A stretch of 57,018 nucleotides of DNA from a virus (IMGVR_UViG_3300033996_001518:1-57018), one strand, 5' to 3'; shown: positions 35,301-44,700, counted from the first letter of the stretch. Notes: a model not told the origin generated them from the sequence alone. Program-made: numbers and translations.

Positions 35301-37584
35301 TACCGCTAGTCCCTGATGTTCCATCAATACCACTAGTCCCTGATGTTCCATCAATACCACTAGTCCCTGATGTACCTGAAGTACCATCTGTTCCACTAGT
35401 TCCTGAAGTTCCGCTAGTACCATCAATACCGCTAGTCCCTGAAGTTCCATCAATTCCCGAAGTTCCTGAAGTTCCATCAATTCCTGAAGTACCTGAAGTT
35501 CCATCTGTACCGTTAATACCTGAAGTACCTGATGTACCATCTGTACCGTCAATACCCGAACAACCTGTCACACCTGATGTACCTGAAGTACCATCTATTC
35601 CACTTGTACCTGAAGTACCGTCTATTCCACTTGTACCTGAAGTACCGTCTATTCCACTTGTACCTGAAGTACCGTCTGTACCACTAGTACCTGATGTACC
35701 ATCAATTCCCGAAGTTCCTGATGTACCGTCTACTCCACTAGTTCCTGAAGTACCTGACGTTCCGTCAATACCACTAGTTCCTGAAGTTCCATCTGTTCCC
35801 GAAGTTCCTGATGTTCCATCAATACCACTAGTACCTGAAGTTCCGTCTATTCCACTTGTACCTGATGTCCCGTCTGTACCACTAGTACCCGATGTTCCGT
35901 CTATTCCTGAAGTTCCACTTGTTCCTGAAGTTCCATCTGTTCCCGAAGTTCCTGATGTTCCATCAATACCACTAGTACCTGAAGTTCCGTCTATTCCACT
36001 TGTACCTGATGTCCCGTCTGTACCACTAGTACCCGATGTTCCGTCTATTCCTGAAGTTCCACTTGTTCCTGAAGTTCCATCAATACCACTAGTTCCTGAA
36101 GTTCCATCTGTTCCCGAAGTTCCTGATGTTCCATCAATACCGCTTGTACCTGATGTACCATCTGTCCCACTAGTACCTGAAGTTCCGTCAATGCCACTAG
36201 TTCCTGAAGTACCTGACGTTCCGTCAATACCACTAGTTCCTGAAGTACCGTCTGTTCCCGAAGTACCTGACGTTCCGTCAATACCACTTGTTCCTGAAGT
36301 TCCATCTGTTCCCGAAGTTCCTGATGTTCCATCAATACCACTAGTACCTGATGTACCGTCTATTCCACTTGTACCTGATGTACCTGATGTACCTGATGTA
36401 CCATCTATACCGCTTGTACCTGATGTACCATCTATACCGCTTGTACCTGATGTCCCGTCTATCCCTGAAGTTCCACTTGTTCCTGAAGTTCCATCAATAC
36501 CACTAGTCCCTGATGTTCCATCTGTACCACTTGTACCTGATGTACCATCTATACCGCTTGTACCTGATGTACCATCTGTCCCACTAGTACCTGAAGTTCC
36601 GTCAATACCACTAGTACCTGAAGTTCCATCTGTACCACTAGTACCTGATGTCCCATCAATTCCTGAAGTCCCTGATGTTCCATCAATACCGCTAGTACCT
36701 GAAGTTCCACTAGTTCCTCCTGTAAAATTAATTGTTACATTACCTCCGCCATCATTAATAACTGAAGCCCCTGAAAATGTCATACCTGTAACATTAGTTA
36801 CTGTTACACCTGACGTGGCATCATAAACTGTAAGAGGACTACCTCCACCTGATGTGAATCCTGAAACATTTACTAAAGAACCATCACTATTATTAAGGGT
36901 TAACGTTTCAGTACCACTGTTATATGTTCCACCTGTTATAGCCCCATTAAAACCTGATATTGATATTGTACCTCCGGTACTATTGAATAAGTCTAAAGTT
37001 GTTGTCGCAGAATAATATGTACCTCCTGTTATTTGAATATCAGTAGCACTTACAATTCTCCATCTGGCATTATCTCTTGTAACTCCATTAACCCCTTCAA
37101 TTGTTGAACCTGTCCAAGCACTAATAAAATTTTTACCCGCTTGTGAACGGTTATTAACTACCGTTGTATAATCTGTTTGGGTAATTGCAGAATTACCAGT
37201 TAAACCCGATAAATTATTCCAAAGAGTTTCATAATTAGGAATAACATATTGGTAGGAAGTATTTGTTTCTTGAACCCACACTTCCATACCCAATCTTCTT
37301 CTACCTGATGATATATTATCCGAATTTAAACTAATACTGTCCGGTGAAAATGCACTTCCCGTTCCTTTAGTAAAATTAATCGGTATCGTATTTGCAGATA
37401 ACTGAATCTGCGCAGGATAAGTAGAAGCTGTTAAAATTAACTCTAAATCGTTTAATTCCCAAACCTCCATATACCCCCCAATATTCAAAACCGAGAATGT
37501 ATTACCAAACGTAACCGTCCTACCTACAGTATCGGTCCCTGAACTTTGAGTTAATGAAATCGGATTCTTATATTGAAATGCCAT
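29383..37584 (-). CDS. Collagen-like giant fibre (2733 aa)
   Basis: Residues 1-288 are a beta-rich N-terminal domain (MAFQYKNPISLTQSSGTDTV). Residues about 288-1391 and 1565-2573 are unbroken Gly-X-Y collagen-like repeats built from GTSGTSG plus spacers GID, GTD, GTT or GVN. A folded beta domain interrupts at about 1390-1562 (FYFNESQNSDVSGYKVLSTD). Residues 2574-2733 are a tip domain with FDIPHPTKEGYRLRYGVLEG and VIELPDYWVGLVHEDSFTVN, a module I recall from tail-fibre-like proteins of marine T4-like phages. It probably forms a very long trimeric fibre; Thr and Ser at X and Y offer thousands of hydroxyl sites per trimer. It converges on the glycosyltransferase gene across a shared terminator. 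Assembly around the copy-number-variable repeats should be checked. Confidence 0.85.
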   Translation of the reverse strand: MAFQYKNPISLTQSSGTDTVGRTVTFGNTFSVLNIGGYMEVWELNDLELILTASTYPAQIQLSANTIPINFTKGTGSAFSPDSISLNSDNISSGRRRLGMEVWVQETNTSYQYVIPNYETLWNNLSGLTGNSAITQTDYTTVVNNRSQAGKNFISAWTGSTIEGVNGVTRDNARWRIVSATDIQITGGTYYSATTTLDLFNSTGGTISISGFNGAITGGTYNSGTETLTLNNSDGSLVNVSGFTSGGGSPLTVYDATSGVTVTNVTGMTFSGASVINDGGGNVTINFTGGTSGTSGTSGIDGTSGTSGIDGTSGTSGTDGTSGTSGIDGTSGTSGTDGTSGTSGIDGTSGTSGTDGTSGTSGIDGTSGTSGTSGIDGTSGTSGIDGTSGTSGIDGTSGTSGTSGTSGIDGTSGTSGIDGTSGTSGTDGTSGTSGIDGTSGTSGTDGTSGTSGIDGTSGTSGTSGIDGTSGTSGTDGTSGTSGIDGTSGTSGTDGTSGTSGIDGTSGTSGTSGIDGTSGTSGTDGTSGTSGIDGTSGTSGIDGTSGTSGTDGTSGTSGTSGIDGTSGTSGTDGTSGTSGIDGTSGTSGIDGTSGTSGTDGTSGTSGIDGTSGTSGTSGVDGTSGTSGIDGTSGTSGTDGTSGTSGIDGTSGTSGIDGTSGTSGIDGTSGTSGVTGCSGIDGTDGTSGTSGINGTDGTSGTSGIDGTSGTSGIDGTSGTSGIDGTSGTSGTSGTDGTSGTSGTSGIDGTSGTSGIDGTSGTSGTSGIDGTSGTSGTSGTSGTSGIDGTSGTSGTSGTSGIDGTSGTSGTSGTDGTSGTSGTSGIDGTSGTSGIDGTSGTSGIDGTSGTSGIDGTSGTSGIDGTSGTSGIDGTSGTSGTSGIDGTSGTSGTSGIDGTSGTSGTSGIDGTSGTSGIDGTSGTSGTSGIDGTSGTSGTSGIDGTSGTSGTSGIDGTSGTSGTSGTSGTDGTSGTSGIDGTSGTSGTSGIDGTSGTSGTSGIDGTSGTSGIDGTSGTSGTSGIDGTSGTSGIDGTSGTSGIDGTSGTSGTSGIDGTSGTSGTSGTTGTSGTSGIDGTSGTSGTSGTTGTSGTSGTSGIDGTSGTSGTSGIDGTSGTSGTSGTSGTSGIDGTSGTSGIDGTSGTSGVDGTSGTSGIDGTSGTSGTSGIDGTSGTSGTSGTSGIDGTSGTSGIDGTSGTSGTDGTSGTSGTTGTSGTSGIDGTSGTSGTSGTTGTSGTSGTDGTSGTSGTSGTTGTSGTSGTSGTTGTSGTSGTTGTSGTDGTSGTSGTTGTSGTSGIDGTSGTSGTDGTSGTSGTDGTSGTSGTDGTSGTSGTSGTSGTSGIDGTSGTSGTTGTSGTDGTSGTSGTTGTSGTSGTTGTSGTTGTSGTSGTTGTSGTSGENGISAGQVFYFNESQNSDVSGYKVLSTDPSTATTQTLTTNLTGSQQNVLVSDYITPQLGFAVIPGGVQRFHLHYLKPASNDDIDAYVEIQLATSSGTPIGPTITSNVALIGWVSSVVPVEVNVDIVLPTTTIDPTNRMIVRLYLSNNDSSSRSVVYYTEGNSYYSFVLTSVGAIAGTSGTSGTSGINGTSGTSGIDGTSGTSGTDGTSGTSGTDGTSGTSGIDGTSGTSGTDGTSGTSGTSGIDGTSGTSGTSGTSGTSGTSGIDGTSGTSGTSGIDGTSGTSGTTGTSGTSGIDGTSGTSGTSGIDGTSGTSGTTGTSGTSGVDGTSGTSGTDGTSGTSGTSGTDGTSGTSGVDGTSGTSGTDGTSGTSGTDGTSGTSGTTGTSGTSGTTGTSGTSGTTGTSGTSGTDGTSGTSGTDGTSGTSGTSGIDGTSGTSGTTGTSGTSGTSGTSGIDGTSGTSGTDGTSGTSGTTGTSGTSGTSGIDGTSGTSGTTGTSGTTGTSGTSGIDGTSGTSGTTGTSGTTGTSGTSGIDGTSGTSGTTGTSGTSGTTGTSGTSGTTGTSGTSGIDGTSGTSGTSGTTGTSGTSGTSGTSGTTGTSGTSGTSGTSGIDGTSGTSGTSGTTGTSGTTGTSGTSGTTGTSGTSGTSGTTGTSGTSGIDGTSGTSGTDGTSGTSGTTGTSGTSGTTGTSGTSGTTGTSGTSGTSGTSGIDGTSGTSGTTGTSGTSGVNGTSGTSGTTGTSGTSGVNGTSGTSGTTGTSGTSGVNGTSGTTGTSGTTGTSGTSGVNGTSGTSGTTGTSGTSGVNGTSGTTGTSGTTGTSGTSGTTGTSGTSGTSGTSGVNGTSGTSGTTGTSGTTGTSGTSGTSGTTGTSGTSGTSGVNGTSGTSGTSGIDGTSGTSGVNGTSGTTGTSGTSGTSGTTGTSGTSGTTGTSGTSGVNGTSGTTGTSGTTGTSGTSGVNGTSGTTGTSGTTGTSGTTGTSGTSGTTGTSGTSGINGTSGTSGTTGTSGTSGVNGTSGTSGTTGTSGTTGTSGTSGTTGTSGTSGVNGTSGTSGTTGTSGTTGTSGTTGTSGTSGTTGTSGTTGTSGTSGVNGTSGTSGVNGTSGTSGTTGTSGTTGTSGTSGTTGTSGTTGTSGTSGVNGTSGTTGTSGTSGTTGTSGTTGTSGTSGVNGTSGTTGTSGTSGTSGIANILNNANNRLTTATGNSGELQAETNATFDGSTLRITGDTVMTGSLTAASKSFDIPHPTKEGYRLRYGVLEGPEHGVYFRGSTTQKVIELPDYWVGLVHEDSFTVNLTSIGKPCENYIVEIKDNKVFIDSGCDDINVFYLIYAERKDVEKVLLEYKPIK
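29866..32890 (-). repeat. Collagen-like repeat array 2 (C-terminal part of the fibre)
   Basis: About 1000 codons of Gly-X-Y triplets. The right part, up to about 31250, is rich in GID, GTD and GTT spacers. The left part, about 29866-31250, is rich in GTT and GVN and nearly lacks Asp. Confidence 0.85.
33410..36720 (-). repeat. Collagen-like repeat array 1 (N-terminal part of the fibre)
   Basis: About 1100 codons of Gly-X-Y triplets, mostly GTSGTSGID and GTSGTSGTD nonapeptides (27-bp DNA units). The only Cys is in a GVTGCSG variant near 35560, at about residue 675. Confidence 0.85.
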
Positions 37585-37623
37585 ATTATATTATATTATA
37601 TTATTGTTTTATATTATTGAATA

Positions 37624-39207
37624 TTATGTTTTTGTATCACCTTTAAAATATATTGTTGCTCCTAATGGAAGTGTTGCCGGTACTACAAAATTCCAAAGAA
37701 CTCTATATGTCCCTGCAGGTAATATTGACCCTATCGGAACATCCACATCGATTGCAGCATTACCTAAATCCGGAATACCATCTGAGAATATATTACTAGT
37801 ACAAGGACTTGATGACCCAACATCGACCGTCATATTAGTTAATGTATTTCCAACCCCTGCGAGTGGAATCCAAATACTGTAATCATATTGTACATTAGGA
37901 TTAACATTACTTGTTGTAACCTCAATAGTTCCAAACGTATATTGATTTTGAGAACATCCAAACGTATCGGTACCTGAACCCGAACTCTGTCTAATATTTC
38001 CTGTTAAATTAGTTACACTAGTAATAAAATTACCCGAACTTCCGGTCCATCCCGGATATTCAATGTAAGTCAACATATTTGACTCGTAATTACTACTTCC
38101 CGGTATACCTCCACTATTTAAGAATCCATACCAATCAGCACCATTGTCAAACATAAATTGACCTAAACTATCTTGAGACGTTGAATCTAATGCCTCAGGG
38201 AATAGATACGCCTTAAATAAACTAGTTGTTTGTGACGGTGTTTGAGTCAGTGTCGGAGTATTTGTTGGAGTCTGAGTAGGAGTTTCCGTATTAGTTGGAG
38301 TTTGAGTTTGAGTTGGTGTTTGAGTCGGAGTTTCAGTAGTTGTTGGAGTTGGAGTGTTTGTAGGAGTTTCCGTATTAGTTGGTGTTGGCGTATTTGTAGG
38401 CGTCTCGGTATTAGTAGGCGTCTGAGTCGGAGTTTCCGTATTAGTTGGTGTTGGCGTATTTGTAGGAGTTTCCGTAGTTGTTGGAGTTGGAGTGTTTGTA
38501 GGTGTTTCTGTATTAGTTGGTGTTGGCGTGTTTGTAGGCGTCTCTGTATTAGTTTGAGTTGGGGTCTGAGTTGGTGTTTCTGTATTAGTAGGTGTGTTTG
38601 TATTAGTTGGAGTCGGAGTTTGTGTTGAAGTTTCTGTATTAGTTGGTGTTGGCGTGTTTGTAGGCGTCTCTGTATTAGTAGGCGTGTTTGTAGGCGTCTC
38701 TGTATTAGTTGGAGTCGGAGTTTGAGTTGGAGTCTCTGTATTAGTTGGAGTTGGTGTTTGAGTAGGTGTTTCTGTATTAGTTGGCGTTTGAGTTGGAGTT
38801 TCCGTATTTGTTGGTGTTTGAGTAGGTGTTTCTGTATTTGTAGGCGTTTGAGTAGGAGTGGTAGTATTAGTTGGAGTATTTGTCGGTGTTTGAGTTGTTG
38901 TTGCCGTCGGTGTCGGAGTAACCGCAGCAGCATTAGTAGGCGTATTTGTTGGAGTTTGTGTTGGACTTGGAGTATTAGTTGGAGTACCACATTGAATTGT
39001 AATAATAACACCGTCTAATAATTCATTACGGGTAACATCAGAGTAATATATTATATCGTCTAAATATACATTAAATGGTCCTATTGAATTTGAGTTTGGT
39101 GTTAACTTAACAATATACTGAGAACATCCAACAACCGATAATTGTTGTTCGATTTCAGCGGTACACCCAGGTGCATTATTGGTAACAAGAATAGAATATA
39201 TTGACAT
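37624..39207 (-). CDS. Fibre with long Thr/Pro stalk and beta tip (527 aa)
   Basis: Residues 1-72 ([20 protein letters not shown]) are a small Cys-containing N-terminal domain comparable in size and layout to the caps of the other stalked fibres. Residues about 73-326 are a Thr/Pro/Glu stalk ([13 protein letters not shown]). Residues 327-527 are a compact beta-rich tip ([20 protein letters not shown]) containing few Cys. It lacks propellers and Hint. The gene follows an 88-bp gap with a near-match to the TATTTATA box, and the collagen-like fibre gene follows 39 bases later. It is probably a short receptor-binding fibre. Confidence 0.75.
   Translation of the reverse strand: MSIYSILVTNNAPGCTAEIEQQLSVVGCSQYIVKLTPNSNSIGPFNVYLDDIIYYSDVTRNELLDGVIITIQCGTPTNTPSPTQTPTNTPTNAAAVTPTPTATTTQTPTNTPTNTTTPTQTPTNTETPTQTPTNTETPTQTPTNTETPTQTPTPTNTETPTQTPTPTNTETPTNTPTNTETPTNTPTPTNTETSTQTPTPTNTNTPTNTETPTQTPTQTNTETPTNTPTPTNTETPTNTPTPTTTETPTNTPTPTNTETPTQTPTNTETPTNTPTPTNTETPTNTPTPTTTETPTQTPTQTQTPTNTETPTQTPTNTPTLTQTPSQTTSLFKAYLFPEALDSTSQDSLGQFMFDNGADWYGFLNSGGIPGSSNYESNMLTYIEYPGWTGSSGNFITSVTNLTGNIRQSSGSGTDTFGCSQNQYTFGTIEVTTSNVNPNVQYDYSIWIPLAGVGNTLTNMTVDVGSSSPCTSNIFSDGIPDLGNAAIDVDVPIGSILPAGTYRVLWNFVVPATLPLGATIYFKGDTKT
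38240..38997 (-). repeat. Thr/Pro/Glu stalk of the 527-aa fibre
   Basis: About 250 codons of [11 protein letters not shown]-type repeats with variable Gln, Asn, Glu and Leu at the third positions; DNA units of 18-60 bp are recognisable but imperfect. Confidence 0.8.
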
Positions 39208-39295
39208 TCGATGTTTTTATTAAATAAATACCACAACAATTCTATTTCAGTTACAATTAAAGTAAAAATGAAAATTTTATTATTAAGTATTGTAA

Positions 39296-39601
39296 TTATT
39301 GCTCTGTAATGGTAATATTAACAATACATGACACCAAGTTAATAGTGATTTCAAACGCACAACCAAAAGTACAATCAAGTATTTTAAAAATCTCACAATC
39401 GTTATCATCCACTAACAATAACATAATTTCAGGAGCGGTATTAAATATTGTTGGTATTACAGTATTATAGTTAACTGTTGGAGGTACAGGACCTGTTCCA
39501 ATAACTCCTAATAAACTACGATTATTACCATATACATCAGCTATGTATACACTAATTGGGTAAGTCCCCCCCGATATTTCATCAATTCTAATTTGTGTCA
39601 T
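39296..39601 (-). CDS. Small fibre-cap-like protein (101 aa)
   Basis: I place the start at ATG 39601 (MTQIRIDEISGGTYPISVYI) because the longer reading uses a TTG at 39613, and the ATG overlaps the upstream stop as TAATG. The protein shows the same pattern as the 72-residue protein and the N-terminus of the 624-residue fibre: I-I-S-G-TYPISVYI, a central turn, then LLLVDDNDCEIF. It ends in a beta-rich Cys-containing segment without a stalk. It is likely another stand-alone member of the fibre-cap family. An 88-bp non-coding gap follows. Confidence 0.6.
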   Translation of the reverse strand: MTQIRIDEISGGTYPISVYIADVYGNNRSLLGVIGTGPVPPTVNYNTVIPTIFNTAPEIMLLLVDDNDCEIFKILDCTFGCAFEITINLVSCIVNITITEQ

Positions 39602-41733
39602 TATGTTAAGCAAATTATATCATATTCTATTATCAAATCAATAACAATTTCTTGACCTATTAATGTGTCATTACCTCTTGCCGTTTCAATCGTTATTATA
39701 TTATTTGAAGGATTAACAACAACACTACCAATACCCGGAATACTTAATAATAACTGAGTTATTGTATCATAATATAAGTTATCATCAGGAACATTACCTA
39801 ATGATGTAGATGTATAAAATGTCTCACTCGTCGTTAAATCTAATGGAGTTACCGAAACTTTAGCAGTAAACGTGGCACTAACTAAATCACAACCTGTATT
39901 ATCAATAGTTAAATCATAAAACCCTTCATTTAACATTTGTAATATTCCAAATTTAGTTGGCGATTCAATGTTAAACACCTCAGCTCCCATAACATATGTT
40001 TGATAAGACGTTAAACTAACATTACAACTAATAGTTGTTGTACGAGCTAATGAACATCCATCATTTCCAACAACAGTTAAACTGTATGTACCTCCGGTTA
40101 ATCCTGATACTTGGATTTGTTGTGGGTTATTTGGAACATTATCAGACCAATAAAAACTGAATGGTGTTACTCCTTGATTAATAAATGCAGTAATTTTACC
40201 CGAATTACCGGTACCACAAGATGTACTATACAAAGAAAAATCTAATGGACTACTTCCAAGAATTAAAATGTTTGCGGTTTGGATACAGTCATCCGCATCC
40301 GACACACTAACAACGTGATTACCCGCAGTTAAATTATTAAAAGTCACTGAAGTTAATGTAGTGTCAATAATATCATACACACCATTATCAATTGAATAAT
40401 CTAACGGTAATGTAGAACCCGGAGTGGTGAAGATAGTAACAGCACCGTTTGTCCCTCCACAAGTAGTCCCCGATACCTGAGTAGAAATTGTATATTTGTT
40501 TTCGGCAATAATTGTAACCTCTTCAAGGTAGGCACATCCTGAACTATCAGCGACAGCAACACTATATGTACCTGAAGACAAATTAGAAAATAATTGAGCG
40601 GTTTGAGTACCACTTATACTTGAGGTTGACCCACCCGGAGAAACTAATGTATAAGTATACGGTGTTACACCACCAACAACTGAAATTAATATCTCACCAT
40701 TAACACTAGAACAAGTTGAATTTGTTGTATTAACACTAACAGAAGATATTGAATTTACCGAAGTAATTGAAGTAGTAACATTTAATTGACATAGTCCAGC
40801 ATCTGTAACTGAAAATCCATACTCACCTGACGATAAACCTGAAATTGTATATGTTTGAGAATAAGATATTAAAACATCCCCGGTAGACGCAGAATAATAA
40901 TAAGGTGCAGTTCCACCTGTGACAGTTAAACTTATTGTTCCGTCCGCGTCAAAACAATTTGGTGGTGTTGAAGTAAAAGTCCCAAAACCTAATTGACTAA
41001 CATTAACTACGGTCGCACTCTTACTTAATTGACAACCATATCCATCAGTAACAGTTACAGAATATCCACCGGCAGTTAAACCCGTTATTGTATTCCCACT
41101 TGCGCCAGTATCCCATAAATAAGTAAATGGTGGTTGACCTGTAAGACCTGTAATAGTAATTTTACCTATTGGAGTACCTCCACAAGCAGAATTTGGAACC
41201 ATGTATAACCCATAGTTTAATGGTTCTGACTCTTCGACTATAAAATTTTGGCTTCTACCCGTACAACCTCCAAGGTCCAATACAGTCATGTAATATGTTC
41301 CGGCAGTTAAACTACCAAAAACCACATTATCTTGATTTGTTGTGGCAGATTGACTAAAAACCCCATCACCGTGATAAAGATAATAATTAGTTGATGAATA
41401 TTGTGTTGTTGAAGTTCCTGTAACCGAACCGTTATCTAACGAACAAGTTGTGTTACCAACATTTAAAATACTAGAACAAACACCACTTGAAACCGGAATA
41501 TTAATAAATTCTACTTGGTTTGTAGGTAATGTACTATCATTAACCCTAATACTATAAGTCCCACTTACTAAATTTGTTTTAGTTACTGATGATATATTAT
41601 AATCAGTTGATAATTCAGGTGTAATCCACTGTACTGTATATGGGTCAGAACCACCAGATATGATAAGGTTAATTATCCCAGCTGAGGTATTATTACAATC
41701 TCCTGTTACATTTATGTTATAATTAAATGCCAT
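39601..41733 (-). CDS. SprB-repeat appendage protein (710 aa)
   Basis: Residues about 1-575 consist of seven Ig-like repeats of 70-85 residues. Each opens with a Cys followed by NGxIxxxVxGGxxPYxYxW, continues with a GLxxGxYxVxVTDxxGC ending, and so matches the SprB repeat of Flavobacterium gliding adhesins. An example is TGLTAGGYSVTVTDGYGCQL near the third repeat. The last 130 residues form a different, probably capping, beta domain. In Bacteroidetes SprB is a long mobile surface adhesin, so a phage version could mimic or bind host surface structures. The start overlaps the stop of the 1002-residue gene (TAATG), so it is coupled to the baseplate genes. Confidence 0.8.
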   Translation of the reverse strand: MAFNYNINVTGDCNNTSAGIINLIISGGSDPYTVQWITPELSTDYNISSVTKTNLVSGTYSIRVNDSTLPTNQVEFINIPVSSGVCSSILNVGNTTCSLDNGSVTGTSTTQYSSTNYYLYHGDGVFSQSATTNQDNVVFGSLTAGTYYMTVLDLGGCTGRSQNFIVEESEPLNYGLYMVPNSACGGTPIGKITITGLTGQPPFTYLWDTGASGNTITGLTAGGYSVTVTDGYGCQLSKSATVVNVSQLGFGTFTSTPPNCFDADGTISLTVTGGTAPYYYSASTGDVLISYSQTYTISGLSSGEYGFSVTDAGLCQLNVTTSITSVNSISSVSVNTTNSTCSSVNGEILISVVGGVTPYTYTLVSPGGSTSSISGTQTAQLFSNLSSGTYSVAVADSSGCAYLEEVTIIAENKYTISTQVSGTTCGGTNGAVTIFTTPGSTLPLDYSIDNGVYDIIDTTLTSVTFNNLTAGNHVVSVSDADDCIQTANILILGSSPLDFSLYSTSCGTGNSGKITAFINQGVTPFSFYWSDNVPNNPQQIQVSGLTGGTYSLTVVGNDGCSLARTTTISCNVSLTSYQTYVMGAEVFNIESPTKFGILQMLNEGFYDLTIDNTGCDLVSATFTAKVSVTPLDLTTSETFYTSTSLGNVPDDNLYYDTITQLLLSIPGIGSVVVNPSNNIITIETARGNDTLIGQEIVIDLIIEYDIICLT

Positions 41734-44700
41734 TAGTTACTATTACAATTTATATTTATTTGTATCCCTGCATATAAGGTAAGGGTTTCATTTATGTTTC
41801 TTTCAGTACAAGTTAAACTTGTCACTATTAAATCATTCCCTCTTATTTCACCTTGAAACCCATAGTCATATAACAATGGTAGATACTCATATACAGAATT
41901 TTTCCACATCTCATTTGTTGGAACATCCGTATATCCATAACCAACATAATTTGTGCCATCCGGATTCAAAACCGGTTCTTTAATTAATACCTCATTTTCA
42001 ATTCTTAAATCAACGTACCACTCGGTTTGAACTGAATTTTGAATACAATCATTTAATGTATATCCACTTTGGGATAACATATTATTAATCCTATTCGCCA
42101 AAATACTGTTAAAGTTCCCAACATCAGGGTCTCCATTTAACCAAGGAAATAACTTATAATTAGTTCGCTCAGTAGTACAAGTGTAATCAAATATGTTTGA
42201 AATAATAAAACATGGTGTGACAGGTACAGGAACAAATTGGCAGCCTCTTTGTCTTCTATAAACAAATTTTTGTTTATGTAAGATTGAGTTTTCCATCTTA
42301 ACCCCTGAATTCCAAATTGTTGTTGCCGGCACCATTTGTTCTGCCAACTTCATCCAATAAGGACCAATACCATTAACATAATCAATTAACTTTTGATATG
42401 TATATTTGTTATTAGGTAAACCAACAGTTTGTTCGGATTCAATATATTTCCACCAAATTGATTGGAGTACCGGATATCCCCCTGTTTTACCATCACTGAT
42501 GTATTGTCTATTCCTAACATTAATCATATTCTCCCAAAATGTTTGCGAGAATTCAAAGAATGTTTTCTTTTTAGGCTCAGGATTAATATAAGTCCAATCC
42601 ACTCCACCCGGAACCGGATAACCAACGGTTAAACCTGATTCAGGAAATGGGTAATCATACTCTACCGATTCTTTCCAAACATCATATAACAATCCTTGTG
42701 ATGGATTTAAAAATAAGTCGACATTCTTAACATTCAATACTAATCTTTCATCGTCAACAAAATAATAAGCATTATAATCAGCACTTGTTGAAACTCTTAT
42801 TTTAGTATCCTCCTCTAACCATGACTTATTGTTATCAACTACTTTTTGTAATTTAAACCCTTCAGTCATATAAGGGAAATCCCTGAAACGGTCTAAATAT
42901 GGTTGACCATAAGTAAACGGTTGTAATTGAGTTTGAATATTATAGTTTTGTCCGGTATAAACCGCACCTGTAATAACAACCTTATCAGGACTTCTGTGTT
43001 GTGGTGTTGATTCATACCATCCGGAACCAACTTGGAAGAAATAACTTTCAGTATTTACCGGTGCTTTTGGATATCCAAAGACATCAATAGGGTATTCTGA
43101 TAAACGAATTGAAACGTCTTCGTAAGTCGCACTTGATGTATATCCCGAATAAACTCCACCTTTAATTCTATAGGTATCACCAGGCAAATATGAAGGAACT
43201 TTATTAACATAAGTACCTCCTGATATCGAAGCCCATTGAACATAGAATTGGTCTAAATTAATTTTTTGGTCAGCCAAATAGATATGCTCATTAAACTCAA
43301 TTAAAGAATCCGGAGCACCAATTAATCTTAACATAAACTCAACTGACCTTCTCGTACCTTTTGATTTAAAAAGGTAAGCAGCATTCAGAATTAAATTACG
43401 GTAAAAAGCGTAATTTATCTCAGTTGGAGTAAGGGCTCTTGCATAACCAGGGTAGGTTGGAGTTGCAGTATTACCAAACACAGAACTTAAAAAATCCTCA
43501 TCTGTAATTGGTGAAAAATTAGATGTCCACCCTAAGGTTTGTGCCAAGTTTACCAATAATTGAGATGGTATGTCGTTTGACGGATTGTAGTTAACCGAAT
43601 TCATATATGCCAATGCATCAATGAACTGTTTTATTTGGTCAAAACTTCTTCCGTAAATTTGAAATATTTTTTCAACCTTTTGACCTAAGGTATCAAATTC
43701 TTTTAACGAATCTGTAACTAAAAATCTTGAGATTAAATTTGTTTTAAACGAATCTAAATTAACAGCAATTTCATCTAATTGGGTTAAGTAATCATCAAAC
43801 AAAAATGAACGAATGTCTAAATTCCACACTCCATCTTTAGGCCAAGTTACTTGTTGATAATTCGTATAGAACTCACCATTTTCAGTTTGGGCAGGAACTT
43901 GGAAAACCGCAGTATATTCCGGTCTTATTAATCTATTCAATAAGAATTTTTCAACCTCATCAAAACTTTCAGCAAAAATTCTATCAACAACTAAGTCATT
44001 AGGTCTAATTTGAAAATCCTCATTTATCGTACTTGCAGTAGTACCAAATGGTGCCCCTGAAACATAAAATGAAATGTATCCTGTACTTAATGTTGGTGAT
44101 GGTTGGAATGATACAATCTTAAAGATGTCATCATTAATACTAACACAATAATCTAAATAAGTGTTATACAAATTTCGATAAGGTGATGTAGTTATTTCCC
44201 TTAAGTTTAAGTTAGTAGCCGCACTAACTGAGTAATCAATATCAAAAGGATTATTAATCCTATCGACATTCACTTCAAAATATGTTTCATCATTAACCGA
44301 ATCGTAAGAAATGTTAACCGCGGTTGCTCCGGTAACAAACTCTAAGTTATTAAATATAACATCTAATGAAGCAGGAAAATAATGAATTACTTTAGTCGCC
44401 GATACTTGAAATCTCTTACGTAATGAACCATACATTGAGAAATTAAGAACTTGAGAAACATCATAATTAGGATAAACCCTAAATTGAGTCGCAATAATTC
44501 TTCTACTTTCAGCAACATCCTCAATGTTTAATGATTGTAAACTTAACGGTTCAGAAAATGCCCCTACATTAAAGTTTCTACTAACTTTTTCAGTAACCGA
44601 TGTAGTAAACTCAAAATTACCTTGCGTTAAACCTCCTCCCTCAACAGTCTGTAAACCTACAATGTTGTCGGAGAAAGTCGCAGCCCCACTTCCGGGTCTC

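Noticed and set aside
29711-36826. Two very long plus-strand frames (about 1069 and 943 codons) encoding VPLVPEVPSIP-type protein opposite the collagen-like arrays.
   Set aside because: They are mirror images of the GTSGTSG codon repeats: a low-complexity repeat without stops on one strand is often stop-free on the other. The minus frame alone continues into folded N- and C-terminal domains.
39208-39295. Possible small RNA or tRNA in the 88-bp gap.
   Set aside because: AT-rich with no cloverleaf, no CCA end and no stable hairpin; the left half carries a near-match to the TATTTATA box.
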